This document shows positions 1-7,951 of a DNA stretch of 19,984 nucleotides, piece after piece. The notes beneath the pieces were generated by a model that saw nothing but the letters and a program-made list of their open reading frames with translations, made no database searches and was not told the DNA's origin. The position numbers and the translations under genes are program-made. The stretch comes from UBA8437 sp003445035 (GTDB taxonomy: Bacteria > Planctomycetota > Planctomycetia > Planctomycetales > Planctomycetaceae): the NCBI GenBank assembly GCA_937901285.1, contig CALCHI010000289.1, forward strand, positions 1 to 19,984, written 5' to 3'. Numbering within the stretch: position 1 is the stretch's first letter; every line of letters starts with the position of its first letter.

Positions 1-2
1 AC

Positions 3-824
3 CGTCACGTCCTGCTCAACGGCACCCGCCGCATCGCCGACATCCAGGCCGGTGATCTCGACGGCGATGGCGACCTGGACCTGGCCGTCGCCGAGTTTGG
101 TTACGCCCGTGGGCGAGTGCTGTGGCTCGAAAACATTGGCCAGCGAAGGGTCAGGGACCATCACCTGCTTTATGCCCCCGGCACCATCAACGTCCCCCTG
201 GCCGACCTGGACGGTGACGGAGATCTCGACATCGCCGCCAATGTTTCGCAGGACGACGAAGAGATCTGGGCTTTCGAGAACCGGGGCCAGGGACGCTTTC
301 AGAAACGGTTGCTGCACAAGTGGCTGAATTTCGACATGGGCGGCTCCGGAATGATCACCTCCGACCTCGACAACGATGGCGATGTCGACCTGCTGGTCAC
401 CGTCGGTGACAACCTCGAGTACGCCTACACCTACCCCCAGCCCTACCACGGTTGTTTCTGGTTCAGGAACGACGGCGACTGGTCTTTCAAGGTGCAACGC
501 ATCAGCAGCCTGGGTGGCACTCACGCGGCCTCGGTCAGCGATCTCGACAACGATGGGGACAACGATGTCGTCCTGGTCAGCATGTTCAATGCCTGGAACC
601 GTGACGACACCGCCAGCCTGGTTTGGCTCGAAAACGACGGCCAGCAACAATTCACTCACCAGCAAATCGCCTCCAGCCCGACACACCTCGTCACCGTCGC
701 CACCGGGGACATCAACGGCGACGGGCAACCTGATATCGTCGCCGGTGGCTGGCACGTGATTCCACCGTTTCGACGCCTGGGTGGAGTGACCACCTGGATC
801 AACCGCGGCGGAGGCCGGAAATGA
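3..824 (+). CDS. FG-GAP/VCBS repeat protein, 5'-truncated by the window edge
   Basis: The reading frame is open from the first complete codon at position 3 and has no start inside the window that makes sense, so this is the C-terminal 273 residues of a longer gene. At least five Asp-rich calcium-binding loops are visible (DLDGDGDLD twice, DLDNDGDVD, DLDNDGDND, DINGDGQPD), each followed by a hydrophobic strand and often by a 'WLEN' or 'WFRN' turn. This is the pattern of FG-GAP/VCBS beta-propeller blades. Such proteins are normally exported and calcium-stabilised, and act in adhesion or as surface scaffolds; the substrate is unknown here. The stop overlaps the start of the next gene as ATGA, so the two are probably co-translated. 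Function beyond the fold is not inferable. Confidence 0.85.
   Translation, partial: RHVLLNGTRRIADIQAGDLDGDGDLDLAVAEFGYARGRVLWLENIGQRRVRDHHLLYAPGTINVPLADLDGDGDLDIAANVSQDDEEIWAFENRGQGRFQKRLLHKWLNFDMGGSGMITSDLDNDGDVDLLVTVGDNLEYAYTYPQPYHGCFWFRNDGDWSFKVQRISSLGGTHAASVSDLDNDGDNDVVLVSMFNAWNRDDTASLVWLENDGQQQFTHQQIASSPTHLVTVATGDINGDGQPDIVAGGWHVIPPFRRLGGVTTWINRGGGRK
810..814 (+). promoter_or_regulatory. Shine-Dalgarno site for the TPR gene
   Basis: GGAGG lies six bases upstream of the ATG at 821, inside the last codons of the FG-GAP gene. It supports the overlapping ATGA start and translational coupling. Confidence 0.6.
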
Positions 825-2206
825 GCCGGCTCCGCCCAAAATTGCTGCTCATCATCGCGCTCGGGATCGAAGCGGTCGTCTTTGGATGGGCCATCTACGG
901 ACAACTCAGCCGCCCCGCCCCGCCCCATCCGCCCGTGGCTCTGCTGGTCGACACCGAGACGGCAGAAGATTTCCGGAAACTCTGGGCCGCCGCGGACGCC
1001 TCCGGACTAAGCGAAGACTGGCTGACCCTCGGACAGGCTTTCGCCGTCTACGGTTTCTTTCCTGAGGCCGACCGGTGCCTGGGCCGGGCCACGCAACTCG
1101 CTCCCCAATCGGCGGACACGTTGTTCTGGTCCGGACTGGTCCTGAACCGCCTGGGACAAACGTCCAGGTCCACCGAACATCTGACGCGGGTCGCCGGGCT
1201 GGACGCGAAGAGGCGCGACGAGTGCCGCTACATCTCGGCCCGAAATCACCTGCGAGGCGACACGGCCGATGCGGTCGCCGACACGAAGAGCGCCGAAGCT
1301 GAGCTCCGGCAAATCGGCCCGAATCATCTCGCAGGGCAGTACCTGCTGGCTTACCTGCTGGTTCATTCGGATCGGCCAGGCAAAGCGATACTGATCCTCG
1401 ACCGGCTGATCGCCGACCACAGCGACATTCACCGGCTGTATCAGCTGCGGGCAAGGGCCGCGGAATATTTGGACGATCCCGACAAGGCCCGCCGGGATCG
1501 CGAGCGGGCCGAGCGGGTGCCCGAGACAATCCCGACCGACGCTGTCGCTGACAGCCTTGGCGAGCGGTCCCACGAATTCGGTCTCGACAACCGCATTCTC
1601 CGGGCCGGTCGCCTGGCCACTCCGCGGAATCTCGATGCGGTCGTCAAAGAACTCAACACGATCCTCGAGATCGCGTACCGGCCCCGAGTTGCCAGGCTGC
1701 TGGCTTCCATCGAACTGCGGCGCGGCCGATCGGCTTCAGCCGTGAAACTGCTGGAGACCCTCATCCATCGAGATGGTGCGACCGCTGATACGTTGATCGA
1801 ACTCGCACTCGCCCGGCAAGCCGCCGCGGAAGATCCGGACAAGGTCCTGGGCACCTTCCAACGAGCTCTGCAATATCGGCTCGATCCGAAGACCTGCCGA
1901 TTGATGATTCGACTGGTCAAGGAGCACGGCCCTCCGGAGGAAATCGAACGGCTCGAGGCGCTCGGCAAGCACATCGAAGGCCTGCAGGCCTTCGGCGAAA
2001 ACCGGCTCGAGGAGGCCACCCCGCTTTTCAGACTGGCCACGACCGTTGCTCACCGGGAACAAGCCGAATCGTTCTATTTTCTCGGCGAGTGCCTCAGGCA
2101 CCAGGGCCGACCCCAGCCGGCCGTCGACGCCTATCGCCGTTGCCTGGAACTGCGGCCCCAACACGGACGGGCAGCCGACGCCGTCGATCGACTCGGGGAA
2201 GGGTGA
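821..2206 (+). CDS. Membrane-anchored TPR repeat protein
   Basis: This 461-residue protein starts at an ATG overlapping the upstream stop (ATGA), with GGAGG at 810-814 six bases before the start. Residues 8-29 form a single hydrophobic segment after a basic N-terminus (SRLRPK), which looks like an uncleaved signal anchor. The remainder is helical TPR-like sequence. The clearest repeats are at about residues 65-125 and at 416-455, where 'FYFLGECLRHQGRPQPAVDAY' fits the TPR consensus. No enzymatic domain is visible. The pairing with an FG-GAP protein suggests an envelope scaffold or assembly factor for that partner, but this is inference. Its stop TGA directly abuts the stop of the convergent dtd gene with no base between. 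Confidence 0.8.
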   Translation: MSRLRPKLLLIIALGIEAVVFGWAIYGQLSRPAPPHPPVALLVDTETAEDFRKLWAAADASGLSEDWLTLGQAFAVYGFFPEADRCLGRATQLAPQSADTLFWSGLVLNRLGQTSRSTEHLTRVAGLDAKRRDECRYISARNHLRGDTADAVADTKSAEAELRQIGPNHLAGQYLLAYLLVHSDRPGKAILILDRLIADHSDIHRLYQLRARAAEYLDDPDKARRDRERAERVPETIPTDAVADSLGERSHEFGLDNRILRAGRLATPRNLDAVVKELNTILEIAYRPRVARLLASIELRRGRSASAVKLLETLIHRDGATADTLIELALARQAAAEDPDKVLGTFQRALQYRLDPKTCRLMIRLVKEHGPPEEIERLEALGKHIEGLQAFGENRLEEATPLFRLATTVAHREQAESFYFLGECLRHQGRPQPAVDAYRRCLELRPQHGRAADAVDRLGEG

Positions 2207-2656
2207 TCAGCGGCGGTTGCGGCTGTCGACCTGCAACGTCACCGGGCCGTCGTTGACCAGTTCGACGGCCATCTGCTGCTGGAACCGCCCCTCCTGCACC
2301 TCGACCCCCTGCCCCGTCACCTCCGCCACGAAACTGCGATACAGGCCGTTGGCCTCCTCGGGCCGCGCGGCCGCAACGAAGCTGGGGCGGCGGCCCTTGC
2401 GGCAATCACCCAGCAACGTGAACTGGCTGACCGCCAGGATCGCGCCCTCCACCTCACCGACATCCAGGTTCATCTTCCCTTCACCGTCCTCGAACACCCG
2501 CAGGCCCACCACCTTGTTGGCCATCCAGACCACATCGTCCTGGGTATCACCCTGTTCGACACCCAGCAACACCAGTAACCCACGATCGATGCGGCCCACC
2601 ACCTCACCGGCCACCGTCACGCTCGCCCGCGACACTCTTTGGATCACAGCCCGCAT
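2207..2656 (-). CDS. dtd: D-aminoacyl-tRNA deacylase
   Basis: Dtd hydrolyses D-amino acids (and glycine mischarged on tRNA-Ala) from tRNA in the cytoplasm, keeping D-residues out of translation. The 149-residue product begins with the family-typical 'MRAVIQRVSRASV', which fixes the start at 2656. A frame extension to 2701 would add 15 residues not seen in the family. The two signature stretches are present: 'SQFTL' near residue 77 and 'NDGPVT' near residue 135, the latter carrying the Gly-cisPro chirality gate. Length matches the family (about 145-150). The gene is convergent with, and directly abuts, the TPR gene. A 140-base gap separates it from the phosphoesterase gene upstream, so it may have its own promoter. 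Confidence 0.95.
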   Translation of the reverse strand: MRAVIQRVSRASVTVAGEVVGRIDRGLLVLLGVEQGDTQDDVVWMANKVVGLRVFEDGEGKMNLDVGEVEGAILAVSQFTLLGDCRKGRRPSFVAAARPEEANGLYRSFVAEVTGQGVEVQEGRFQQQMAVELVNDGPVTLQVDSRNRR

Positions 2657-2716
2657 TTCCGCCTCGTCTTGCTTGTCCACCGGCCGTCCGTGTCGGGCCA
2701 CTGAAGTCTTTGGCCC

Positions 2717-2747
2717 ATTATGGCATCAATCCCGCTCGGGGAACCAA
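2717..2747 (-). promoter_or_regulatory. Possible promoter for dtd
   Basis: Read on the minus strand, TTGGTT (2742-2747) is followed after 19 bases by CATAAT (2717-2722). The -10 matches the sigma70 consensus at five of six bases, but the -35 is weak and the spacer is long. The implied leader is about 50 bases. Confidence 0.3.
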
Positions 2748-2796
2748 CTCGTGCCCGGGTCTCTGCGACGTCGTCGTCGGCCTGTGCCTGCCGGCA

Positions 2797-3576
2797 TCAA
2801 TGCCGTCCACAACGCCGCTCGCGAGACGGAAGAACCTCCAGGCACGTCGTCCACCACCCCGATTCGATCGTTGCCGTGAACTCGTCCGGCAGCCCCTCAT
2901 CCCGCATCTCGTTCGACAGCCTGAGAAAATCGTATTCCACCGGAACAAATTCCACTCCCACCTCTTGCCCGGACAAATCGAGCACCGTGTACCACACGTT
3001 GGTCCGCCCGTCATTGGCCGGCCGGCCGAGCACGCCCACGTTGACGAACCGTCGGCCGCGCGGTGTCGTCCGGGTCCAATGCAGCCCGGTGTGTGTCCCC
3101 AACACCACCTCGGCATTGGTCGGATCAATCAGCCGATCCAGAAACCGATCGCTCGTCGTCGACTCCCACAGAAACTCGTTGGTCCGACGCGGACTGCCAT
3201 GGCACAGGTGCATTCGGACACCCGCCAGCTCGAAATTCAGTGACGTGGGCAACCCTCGCAGCCAGCGTCGGTGAACCGGACTGGTCTTCTCCAGCGTGTA
3301 GTCGTAACTGATCTGGGCAAACCGGTTGTCACGAGGATCGGTGTACCCACATTGGCAGTCGGCCAGTTCGTTGCCGATGCTGTCGTCGTAATTGCCCTGG
3401 ACACAGGCCACGCCCTCGTCTCGGAGCAGGGACACGACCCGGTCGGGGTGCGGCCCGAACGCTCCCATGTCGCCCAGGCAGAACAGTTGCTGCACATCAC
3501 GTCGGCTCGCGTCGGCGATGGCCGCTTCCAGTGCCAGGTAGTTGCTGTACAGGCCTCCGAAAAACGCCAGCTTCAC
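2797..3576 (-). CDS. Metallophosphoesterase-fold protein lacking the first metal motif
   Basis: The 259-residue product resembles the calcineurin-like phosphoesterase family. Recognisable pieces are 'LGDMGAFGPHPDRV' (D36), 'QGNYDDS' (N62), 'HLCHGSP' (H126), 'VLGTHTGL' (H162) and 'VNVGVLGRPANDG' near 178-190. The first motif, normally D-x-H within 'SDIHSN', reads G7-G8-L-Y10-S-N here, so both metal ligands are replaced. The final GHxH motif is also altered to GTHTG. The protein may bind one metal or none, and phosphatase activity should not be assumed. The start is GTG at 3576, preceded by GGAGGT, and it overlaps the radical SAM stop as GTGA. An in-frame extension to 3669 would run back through the radical SAM gene and was discarded. 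Confidence 0.85.
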   Translation of the reverse strand: MKLAFFGGLYSNYLALEAAIADASRRDVQQLFCLGDMGAFGPHPDRVVSLLRDEGVACVQGNYDDSIGNELADCQCGYTDPRDNRFAQISYDYTLEKTSPVHRRWLRGLPTSLNFELAGVRMHLCHGSPRRTNEFLWESTTSDRFLDRLIDPTNAEVVLGTHTGLHWTRTTPRGRRFVNVGVLGRPANDGRTNVWYTVLDLSGQEVGVEFVPVEYDFLRLSNEMRDEGLPDEFTATIESGWWTTCLEVLPSRERRCGRH

Positions 3577-4502
3577 GGGGCCACCTCCCCTGCCCCGGCT
3601 CCCGTCTGCTCGAAAACCTGTCCGGACGGATTGGTGCAGATGGCACCGAACTGGTAACAGGTCACACACGCTCCCTGGTCGAGTGAGAAGGGCCGGTCAG
3701 CCTCGGCCAATGTCCCGCCCAACCTGGCCGACGGCTCCTCCAGCAGGATCGGACAGACAAACACTCCGCGGTCGGTCACCGTCCGACTGTGGCTGCAGAT
3801 CAACTGGTCGCTGTCGAAGCCATCGAGCATCCCGGCCGACACGCGGTCGGCTTCGTCGTACCCACAGGTCCGGATCGCCTCGGCCCCGATCAACAGGCGG
3901 GGCAGGACCTTCAACCTGGGACGATCGCACCCGTGGCGAGCCAGCACGTCGCGAAACCGACTCAGCACGCGATGGTCATCGGCGTCGGCCCACGTCCTGG
4001 TCATCGTGATGATGGGCAGCACACCATGCCGCACCAACATCTCGACTCCCCGCATCGCTCGATCGAATGTGCCCTCACCACGAATCGGATCATTGGTCGC
4101 GGCATCGGGCCCATCGACCGACACTCGAAACTCCAGGCTGTACGGCCCCCGCTCCTCGGCATCTCGCAAACATTCCAGCCACTCGTCTTTCAATACCGTC
4201 GCGTTGGTCAGAACCGTCACCGGCCCATACCCCAGGGCCAACACCAGCATCTCGACCAGGTCGGGATTCAGGAACGGTTCGCCGCCGGTGAAGTAGTACT
4301 CGCGGACTCCCCACTCGGCCGACTCGAGCAGCGCCTTCCTGACAACCTCCATCGAAAGGAACCCGAACGAATTGTTGTGTGGGCTACAGCTGATGAAGCA
4401 GTGCGTACAGGTCAGGTTGCATCGTGTGCCGGCAACCTGAAACCAGAGTTCGTCCAGGCCGGACAAGCTCACCTGTCCCGATTCGGTCGACACGTTGCTC
4501 AT
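3573..4502 (-). CDS. Radical SAM protein with SPASM-like C-terminal cysteines
   Basis: This is a 309-residue radical SAM enzyme. The [4Fe-4S] motif CxxxCxxC is at C28, C32 and C35, 'TGGEP' (SAM binding) at 72-76, and 'SVDGPDAATND' near 128-137, as in peptide-modifying members. The C-terminus has C236-x13-C250, then C279-x2-C282-x6-C289, resembling a SPASM or twitch auxiliary cluster in shortened form. Family knowledge points to peptide or protein modification or cofactor maturation. The substrate is unknown, and I found no precursor-peptide gene in the 191 bases upstream. The stop overlaps the start of the degenerate phosphoesterase, strongly suggesting a joint role. No strong Shine-Dalgarno is visible before the ATG. 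Confidence 0.88.
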   Translation of the reverse strand: MSNVSTESGQVSLSGLDELWFQVAGTRCNLTCTHCFISCSPHNNSFGFLSMEVVRKALLESAEWGVREYYFTGGEPFLNPDLVEMLVLALGYGPVTVLTNATVLKDEWLECLRDAEERGPYSLEFRVSVDGPDAATNDPIRGEGTFDRAMRGVEMLVRHGVLPIITMTRTWADADDHRVLSRFRDVLARHGCDRPRLKVLPRLLIGAEAIRTCGYDEADRVSAGMLDGFDSDQLICSHSRTVTDRGVFVCPILLEEPSARLGGTLAEADRPFSLDQGACVTCYQFGAICTNPSGQVFEQTGAGAGEVAP

Positions 4503-4693
4503 GCCGACACCCGCCCCGGACCACGAGTTGCCACCGGGTGGCCAGCCGTCAGGTGGATCGAACAGCCGCCGATCACCGCCACCCTTGCCGGCTCATTGCC
4601 ACCGTGTTCTTTCGCCACACCCAGGCTCCCAGGCCAGTCGCGATTTTCGCAGCCGGACAACTCAACGGCACTCGGTGAGTGAAATGACCTCGG

Positions 4694-5833
4694 TCAATGA
4701 GCCGACGGGATGGCCCCAGTGGCCTGGCCGACCCGATCACAGCGGAACGGATCAACCGGCATCGACAGATCCTGGCCCAGCACCATCTGCCGCACCAGCA
4801 CGGCGGTGGCCGGCGACAACTGCAACCCGGCACGGAAGTGACCGGCGGCGACCAGCAGGTTGTCGTGATCGGGAACCGGGCCGAGGTAAGGCATCCCGTC
4901 GGCGGCCCCGGGTCGCAGCCCCGACCAGCAACGTTCGAATCCGGCACCGGCCAGACCCGGCACCAATTCCTCGGCAAACCGGATCAGTCCGGCAACGCCC
5001 TCGGCCGTGTTCTCTTTCTGGAAACCGACCCACTCCTCGGTCGACCCCACCAGGATCCGTCCGTCGGGGCGAGGCACCAGATACCGGGCCCCGAGGCCGA
5101 TGACCCGAGTGAATGGCAACGGCCTTGCCGACAATTGCACGATCTGGCCTCGCACCGGCTCGATGGCCACATCGGCACCACAGCCGACCAGCAACCGACG
5201 AGTCCAGGCTCCGGCGGCCACGACAAACTGGCCGCCGACATGCTCGGCATCCATGGTCCGCGCTGCCACCACGTGTCCGTTTTCACGGACCAGGTCCACC
5301 ACCGGAGCCCCCGAAACCAGTTCGACCCCGGCGGCCGCAGCAGCGGCCATCAGCGCCTTGAAATGCCTTGGGTTGCGAACCTGGCACTTCTCGGGCAAAT
5401 GCAACCCGACGACCGTCGATGGATTCAACGCCGGTTCCAGCCTCAACAACTCGTCCCTCGACAGCACTTCGGCCGCCACCTCTTCCTCTCGCCAGGCTTC
5501 AGCCAGATCATCCAGCTGATCAGCCGGGCCGGCCAGGCGAATCTCCAGGCCTCCGCAATTTCGGAAACCGTTGTCAATCCCGGTCAGTTCCCGCAATTGG
5601 GCAGACCACTCGGGCCACAACCGACAACTTTCACCTCTCAGGCGATCGTACGGATGCGTCGCCGCATCGGCGTTGCCCGGCGGCAGGATTCCGGCCCCGG
5701 CCCACGACGCCTCCCGGCCGAAGGCCGACTGATCGAGCACCTTGACCGACACTCCGTGCCGCGACAATTCCCAGGCGATCGACATCCCGATCACGCCACC
5801 GCCAACCACGACCACATCCGCCATGCCTGCCAT
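4694..5833 (-). CDS. thiO: Glycine oxidase ThiO-like FAD-dependent oxidoreductase
   Basis: This 379-residue member of the DAO family carries an N-terminal FAD-binding Rossmann motif ('VVVVGGGVIG', residues 7-16). It also has the ThiO-like 'GREASWAGAGILPPGNAD' around residues 39-56 and a C-terminal 'GLRPGAADGMPYLGPV' stretch with 'HFRAGLQLSPATA'. ThiO oxidises glycine to iminoglycine, which feeds thiazole synthesis for thiamine; related enzymes act on other amino acids. No thiS, thiG or thiF lies in the window, so the thiamine role is from family resemblance only. Two in-frame ATGs, at 5833 and 5824, are possible starts. The second gives 'MADVVVVGG' and neither has a convincing Shine-Dalgarno. 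The gene follows the cytochrome gene after 69 bases containing two hairpins. Confidence 0.75.
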   Translation of the reverse strand: MAGMADVVVVGGGVIGMSIAWELSRHGVSVKVLDQSAFGREASWAGAGILPPGNADAATHPYDRLRGESCRLWPEWSAQLRELTGIDNGFRNCGGLEIRLAGPADQLDDLAEAWREEEVAAEVLSRDELLRLEPALNPSTVVGLHLPEKCQVRNPRHFKALMAAAAAAGVELVSGAPVVDLVRENGHVVAARTMDAEHVGGQFVVAAGAWTRRLLVGCGADVAIEPVRGQIVQLSARPLPFTRVIGLGARYLVPRPDGRILVGSTEEWVGFQKENTAEGVAGLIRFAEELVPGLAGAGFERCWSGLRPGAADGMPYLGPVPDHDNLLVAAGHFRAGLQLSPATAVLVRQMVLGQDLSMPVDPFRCDRVGQATGAIPSAH

Positions 5834-5851
5834 CCCTGTGCATTGACCCAG

Positions 5852-5883
5852 TGGCAGGCCCCCCTGCCAGCCCCGTCCGGGGC
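5852..5883 (-). terminator. Tandem hairpins between the cytochrome gene and thiO
   Basis: Two adjacent perfect inverted repeats fill the 69-base gap. GCCCCG-TC-CGGGGC is at 5870-5883 (6-bp arms, 2-base centre) and TGGCAGG-CCCC-CCTGCCA at 5852-5869 (7-bp arms, 4-base loop), written on the plus strand. Neither is followed by a T-run, so a classical intrinsic terminator is unlikely. They may attenuate read-through, mark an mRNA processing site or protect the upstream transcript. Confidence 0.35.
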
Positions 5884-5902
5884 CCTGGTTCGTGTTGGCT
5901 TG

Positions 5903-7825
5903 TTACCGTTTCTTGCCCGTGAGGCTCCGGACGTAGGCGGAGGCCAATCGCTTCAGGTCCGTCGGCGCGTAGATCGCCTTGACCGAGCCGGCCACGCCGG
6001 TTCCATTCTGGAGATTGCCGACGAACTTGACGAACCGGTTGCCTCCACCAGCCTTGATCATGAACGTCACCAGCGTGTAACCAACGGCACCGACCTGCTG
6101 GGGCGAGAAGGTTCCGTCGGCAAACAGGTCCTCGGGTTTCGAGAGCCCCTGCAGTGCGTCGACTGCGGCGCCCTTCAGTCCCGCGATATGTTCGTTCTTG
6201 GCATCGGCCTTGGCGGCCAGCGTCAGGCCCACGCCCCGGACGATCCACTGAGGCAGTTGGCTGCCCTTACGTTTTAGAAACGCGCCGGTCACGTGATCGA
6301 TCAACTGGATCCGCATACCGGACGAATCGGGCGACACCACGTCCCCGACATCCTGCAACACGATGTAGGCATCTTCGAACGACTGCGAAACGACCGAGTG
6401 CCCGGTCATCGCCCGTGGAGTCTGGCGGTTGTGGACCACCTGGTTCCATTCGGTGTAACCGAACCGCTCCTTGAAGACGACCACCGCCAAACGTCCCTTG
6501 AACAACTGGCCGCTCTTCTCACCAAACATCGTCCGCAGCTGTTTGCCGTGATCGTCGGCCCACTCGGCCACCTGCTGCAGCCGTGTCGCCGGGACGTCGC
6601 CGTAGACGAAGAAATCGGCCGTCTTGACGAACCGGGGCCGGTCGTCGTTGGAAACCCGCTCCCAGAGCTGATCAATCCGCTGTTCCCGGAAGTCGTTGAA
6701 TTCCTCGGGCGACAGCTTGGCCAGCATCGCGGCCTTCTTGTCGTCATCGGTCGGAACCAGCGACCGCATGGCAACTGTCGCCGATTCGCCGTCGAACTTG
6801 GCCCCTTCCTGGATCCACGTCCGCAGGCTGTTGAAGAACTCGCGAGTGATCCGGCGGTTGCCCGGCGGCATCTTCTGCTTGTCCTTGTCCAGGGCCGCCA
6901 CCCGTCGCCAGATGATACTGCCGTCCAGATTCCCCGGCAGGACAACCCGGCCGCTGTCGCTGCCTCGCATCAGCGATTCGAAGGTCGCCAGGGAAAAGCC
7001 CCCTCGCCCATTTCGGCCGCCATGGCAGGTGGCGCACAGCGTGGTCAGTGTCGGGGCCACGTCCTTGACGAACGAGACCTTCTCCTTGCCGGTCGCCTTG
7101 ACGATCTTGACCGTCCCCGGCTTGGGCTTGTTCTTGGGTGCTCCCGCAGCAGCCGACTTCAGATTCTTCAGTGGTGTGTTCATTCCGTTGCCGTCAAACT
7201 TCGCTCCCTGGCTGACCCAGGCGGCGATCGTGGTGATCTGCTCACGGGTCAGGGCGGCACCGTTCTTGGGCATTCTCTGTGCGGCATTGGGTGCCGCGAT
7301 CCTCAGCAACAACGGGCTGGCCTTGAGGTTGCCCGCCTTGACCGCCGGTCCACTGCGACCTCCACGGGCCAGGCCGGCAAACGTATCCAGTCGCAGTCGA
7401 CCCGAAGCGCGATTGCCATGGCAGGTTCCACAACGCGACGCCAGGATCGGGGCAACGTCCTTGACGAAACTCACCGCCTTGGCTGAAGCCGGCTTCGGCT
7501 TGTCACCACGTTTCAGTGCCAACTGCCGTTTCTGCAGTTCGAGGAATTTCAGCAGGCCGGCGACCGAACGGTCGTTCGGCTTCAACTCGGCCGCTTCGAT
7601 CACCTTCTTGATCGCCGCCTCCGCCTCGCCCAGCAACTTCTCCGCATCCTTGAACTTCTTGCGACGGATCAGGCCGCTGGCCCGGGTGATCGAGCGACGA
7701 GCGGCAATCAACTGCCGCCGTTGTGTGGCGGTCGGTGCAGCAGTCGCGTGGTCGATCACGCCCAACACCAACAGCGTGGTCGCCACCAACGACACCCGAA
7801 ATCCGGTCGCTCGTCCTGCCTTCAT
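5903..7825 (-). CDS. Secreted protein with two planctomycete-type cytochrome c domains and a degenerate peptidase-like C-terminus
   Basis: The 640-residue product starts with a signal peptide (hydrophobic 11-24, likely cleavage near ATA-AP at 28-31), then a basic helical region to about 110. Two homologous haem domains follow. Each begins 'SFVKDVAP', has a CxxCH site (C132-H136 and C264-H268), a likely axial Met in an 'MP' motif (M185, M319), and ends in 'GAKFDG'. Residues about 395-640 resemble the peptidase-MA/DUF1570 type of gluzincin domain, but the position of the HExxH helix reads 'IDHVTGAFL' (509-517) and the downstream 'W..EG' glutamate is replaced in 'LPQWIVRGVGL'. Proteolysis is therefore unlikely. 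Two haems suggest periplasmic electron transfer or redox sensing. Whether the C-terminal part binds a partner is unknown. Confidence 0.85.
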   Translation of the reverse strand: MKAGRATGFRVSLVATTLLVLGVIDHATAAPTATQRRQLIAARRSITRASGLIRRKKFKDAEKLLGEAEAAIKKVIEAAELKPNDRSVAGLLKFLELQKRQLALKRGDKPKPASAKAVSFVKDVAPILASRCGTCHGNRASGRLRLDTFAGLARGGRSGPAVKAGNLKASPLLLRIAAPNAAQRMPKNGAALTREQITTIAAWVSQGAKFDGNGMNTPLKNLKSAAAGAPKNKPKPGTVKIVKATGKEKVSFVKDVAPTLTTLCATCHGGRNGRGGFSLATFESLMRGSDSGRVVLPGNLDGSIIWRRVAALDKDKQKMPPGNRRITREFFNSLRTWIQEGAKFDGESATVAMRSLVPTDDDKKAAMLAKLSPEEFNDFREQRIDQLWERVSNDDRPRFVKTADFFVYGDVPATRLQQVAEWADDHGKQLRTMFGEKSGQLFKGRLAVVVFKERFGYTEWNQVVHNRQTPRAMTGHSVVSQSFEDAYIVLQDVGDVVSPDSSGMRIQLIDHVTGAFLKRKGSQLPQWIVRGVGLTLAAKADAKNEHIAGLKGAAVDALQGLSKPEDLFADGTFSPQQVGAVGYTLVTFMIKAGGGNRFVKFVGNLQNGTGVAGSVKAIYAPTDLKRLASAYVRSLTGKKR

Positions 7826-7923
7826 GGCACCGTAGCCCCGTATGCCCCGTTGACCAGCAACGGCAACCGTCTCAACGGATGCCGTCCATTCAAACGCCCC
7901 CGACTATCCCTGTCGGTGACTTC

Positions 7924-7951
7924 AGTATAGGAGATCACCGAGGCCGGTAAA
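7924..7951 (-). promoter_or_regulatory. Possible promoter for the cytochrome gene
   Basis: On the minus strand, TTTACC (7946-7951) is followed after 16 bases by TATACT (7924-7929), matching sigma70 at four and five of six positions. The leader to the ATG at 7825 would be about 90 bases. The -35 overlaps the inverted repeat at 7942-7959. Confidence 0.35.

Noticed and set aside
4503..4693. Possible precursor-peptide gene between thiO and the radical SAM gene
   Set aside because: On the minus strand I found only trivial frames (for example a 7-codon ATG frame), with no leader-like peptide or ribosome-binding site.
4685..4696. TGACC-TC-GGTCA palindrome at the thiO stop codon
   Set aside because: Arms of 5 bp with a 2-base centre and no T-run; a short dyad expected by chance.
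4697..7486. Long plus-strand frames opposite thiO and the cytochrome gene
   Set aside because: Same shadow pattern; the minus-strand products carry clear FAD-binding and haem motifs and the plus-strand ones carry none.
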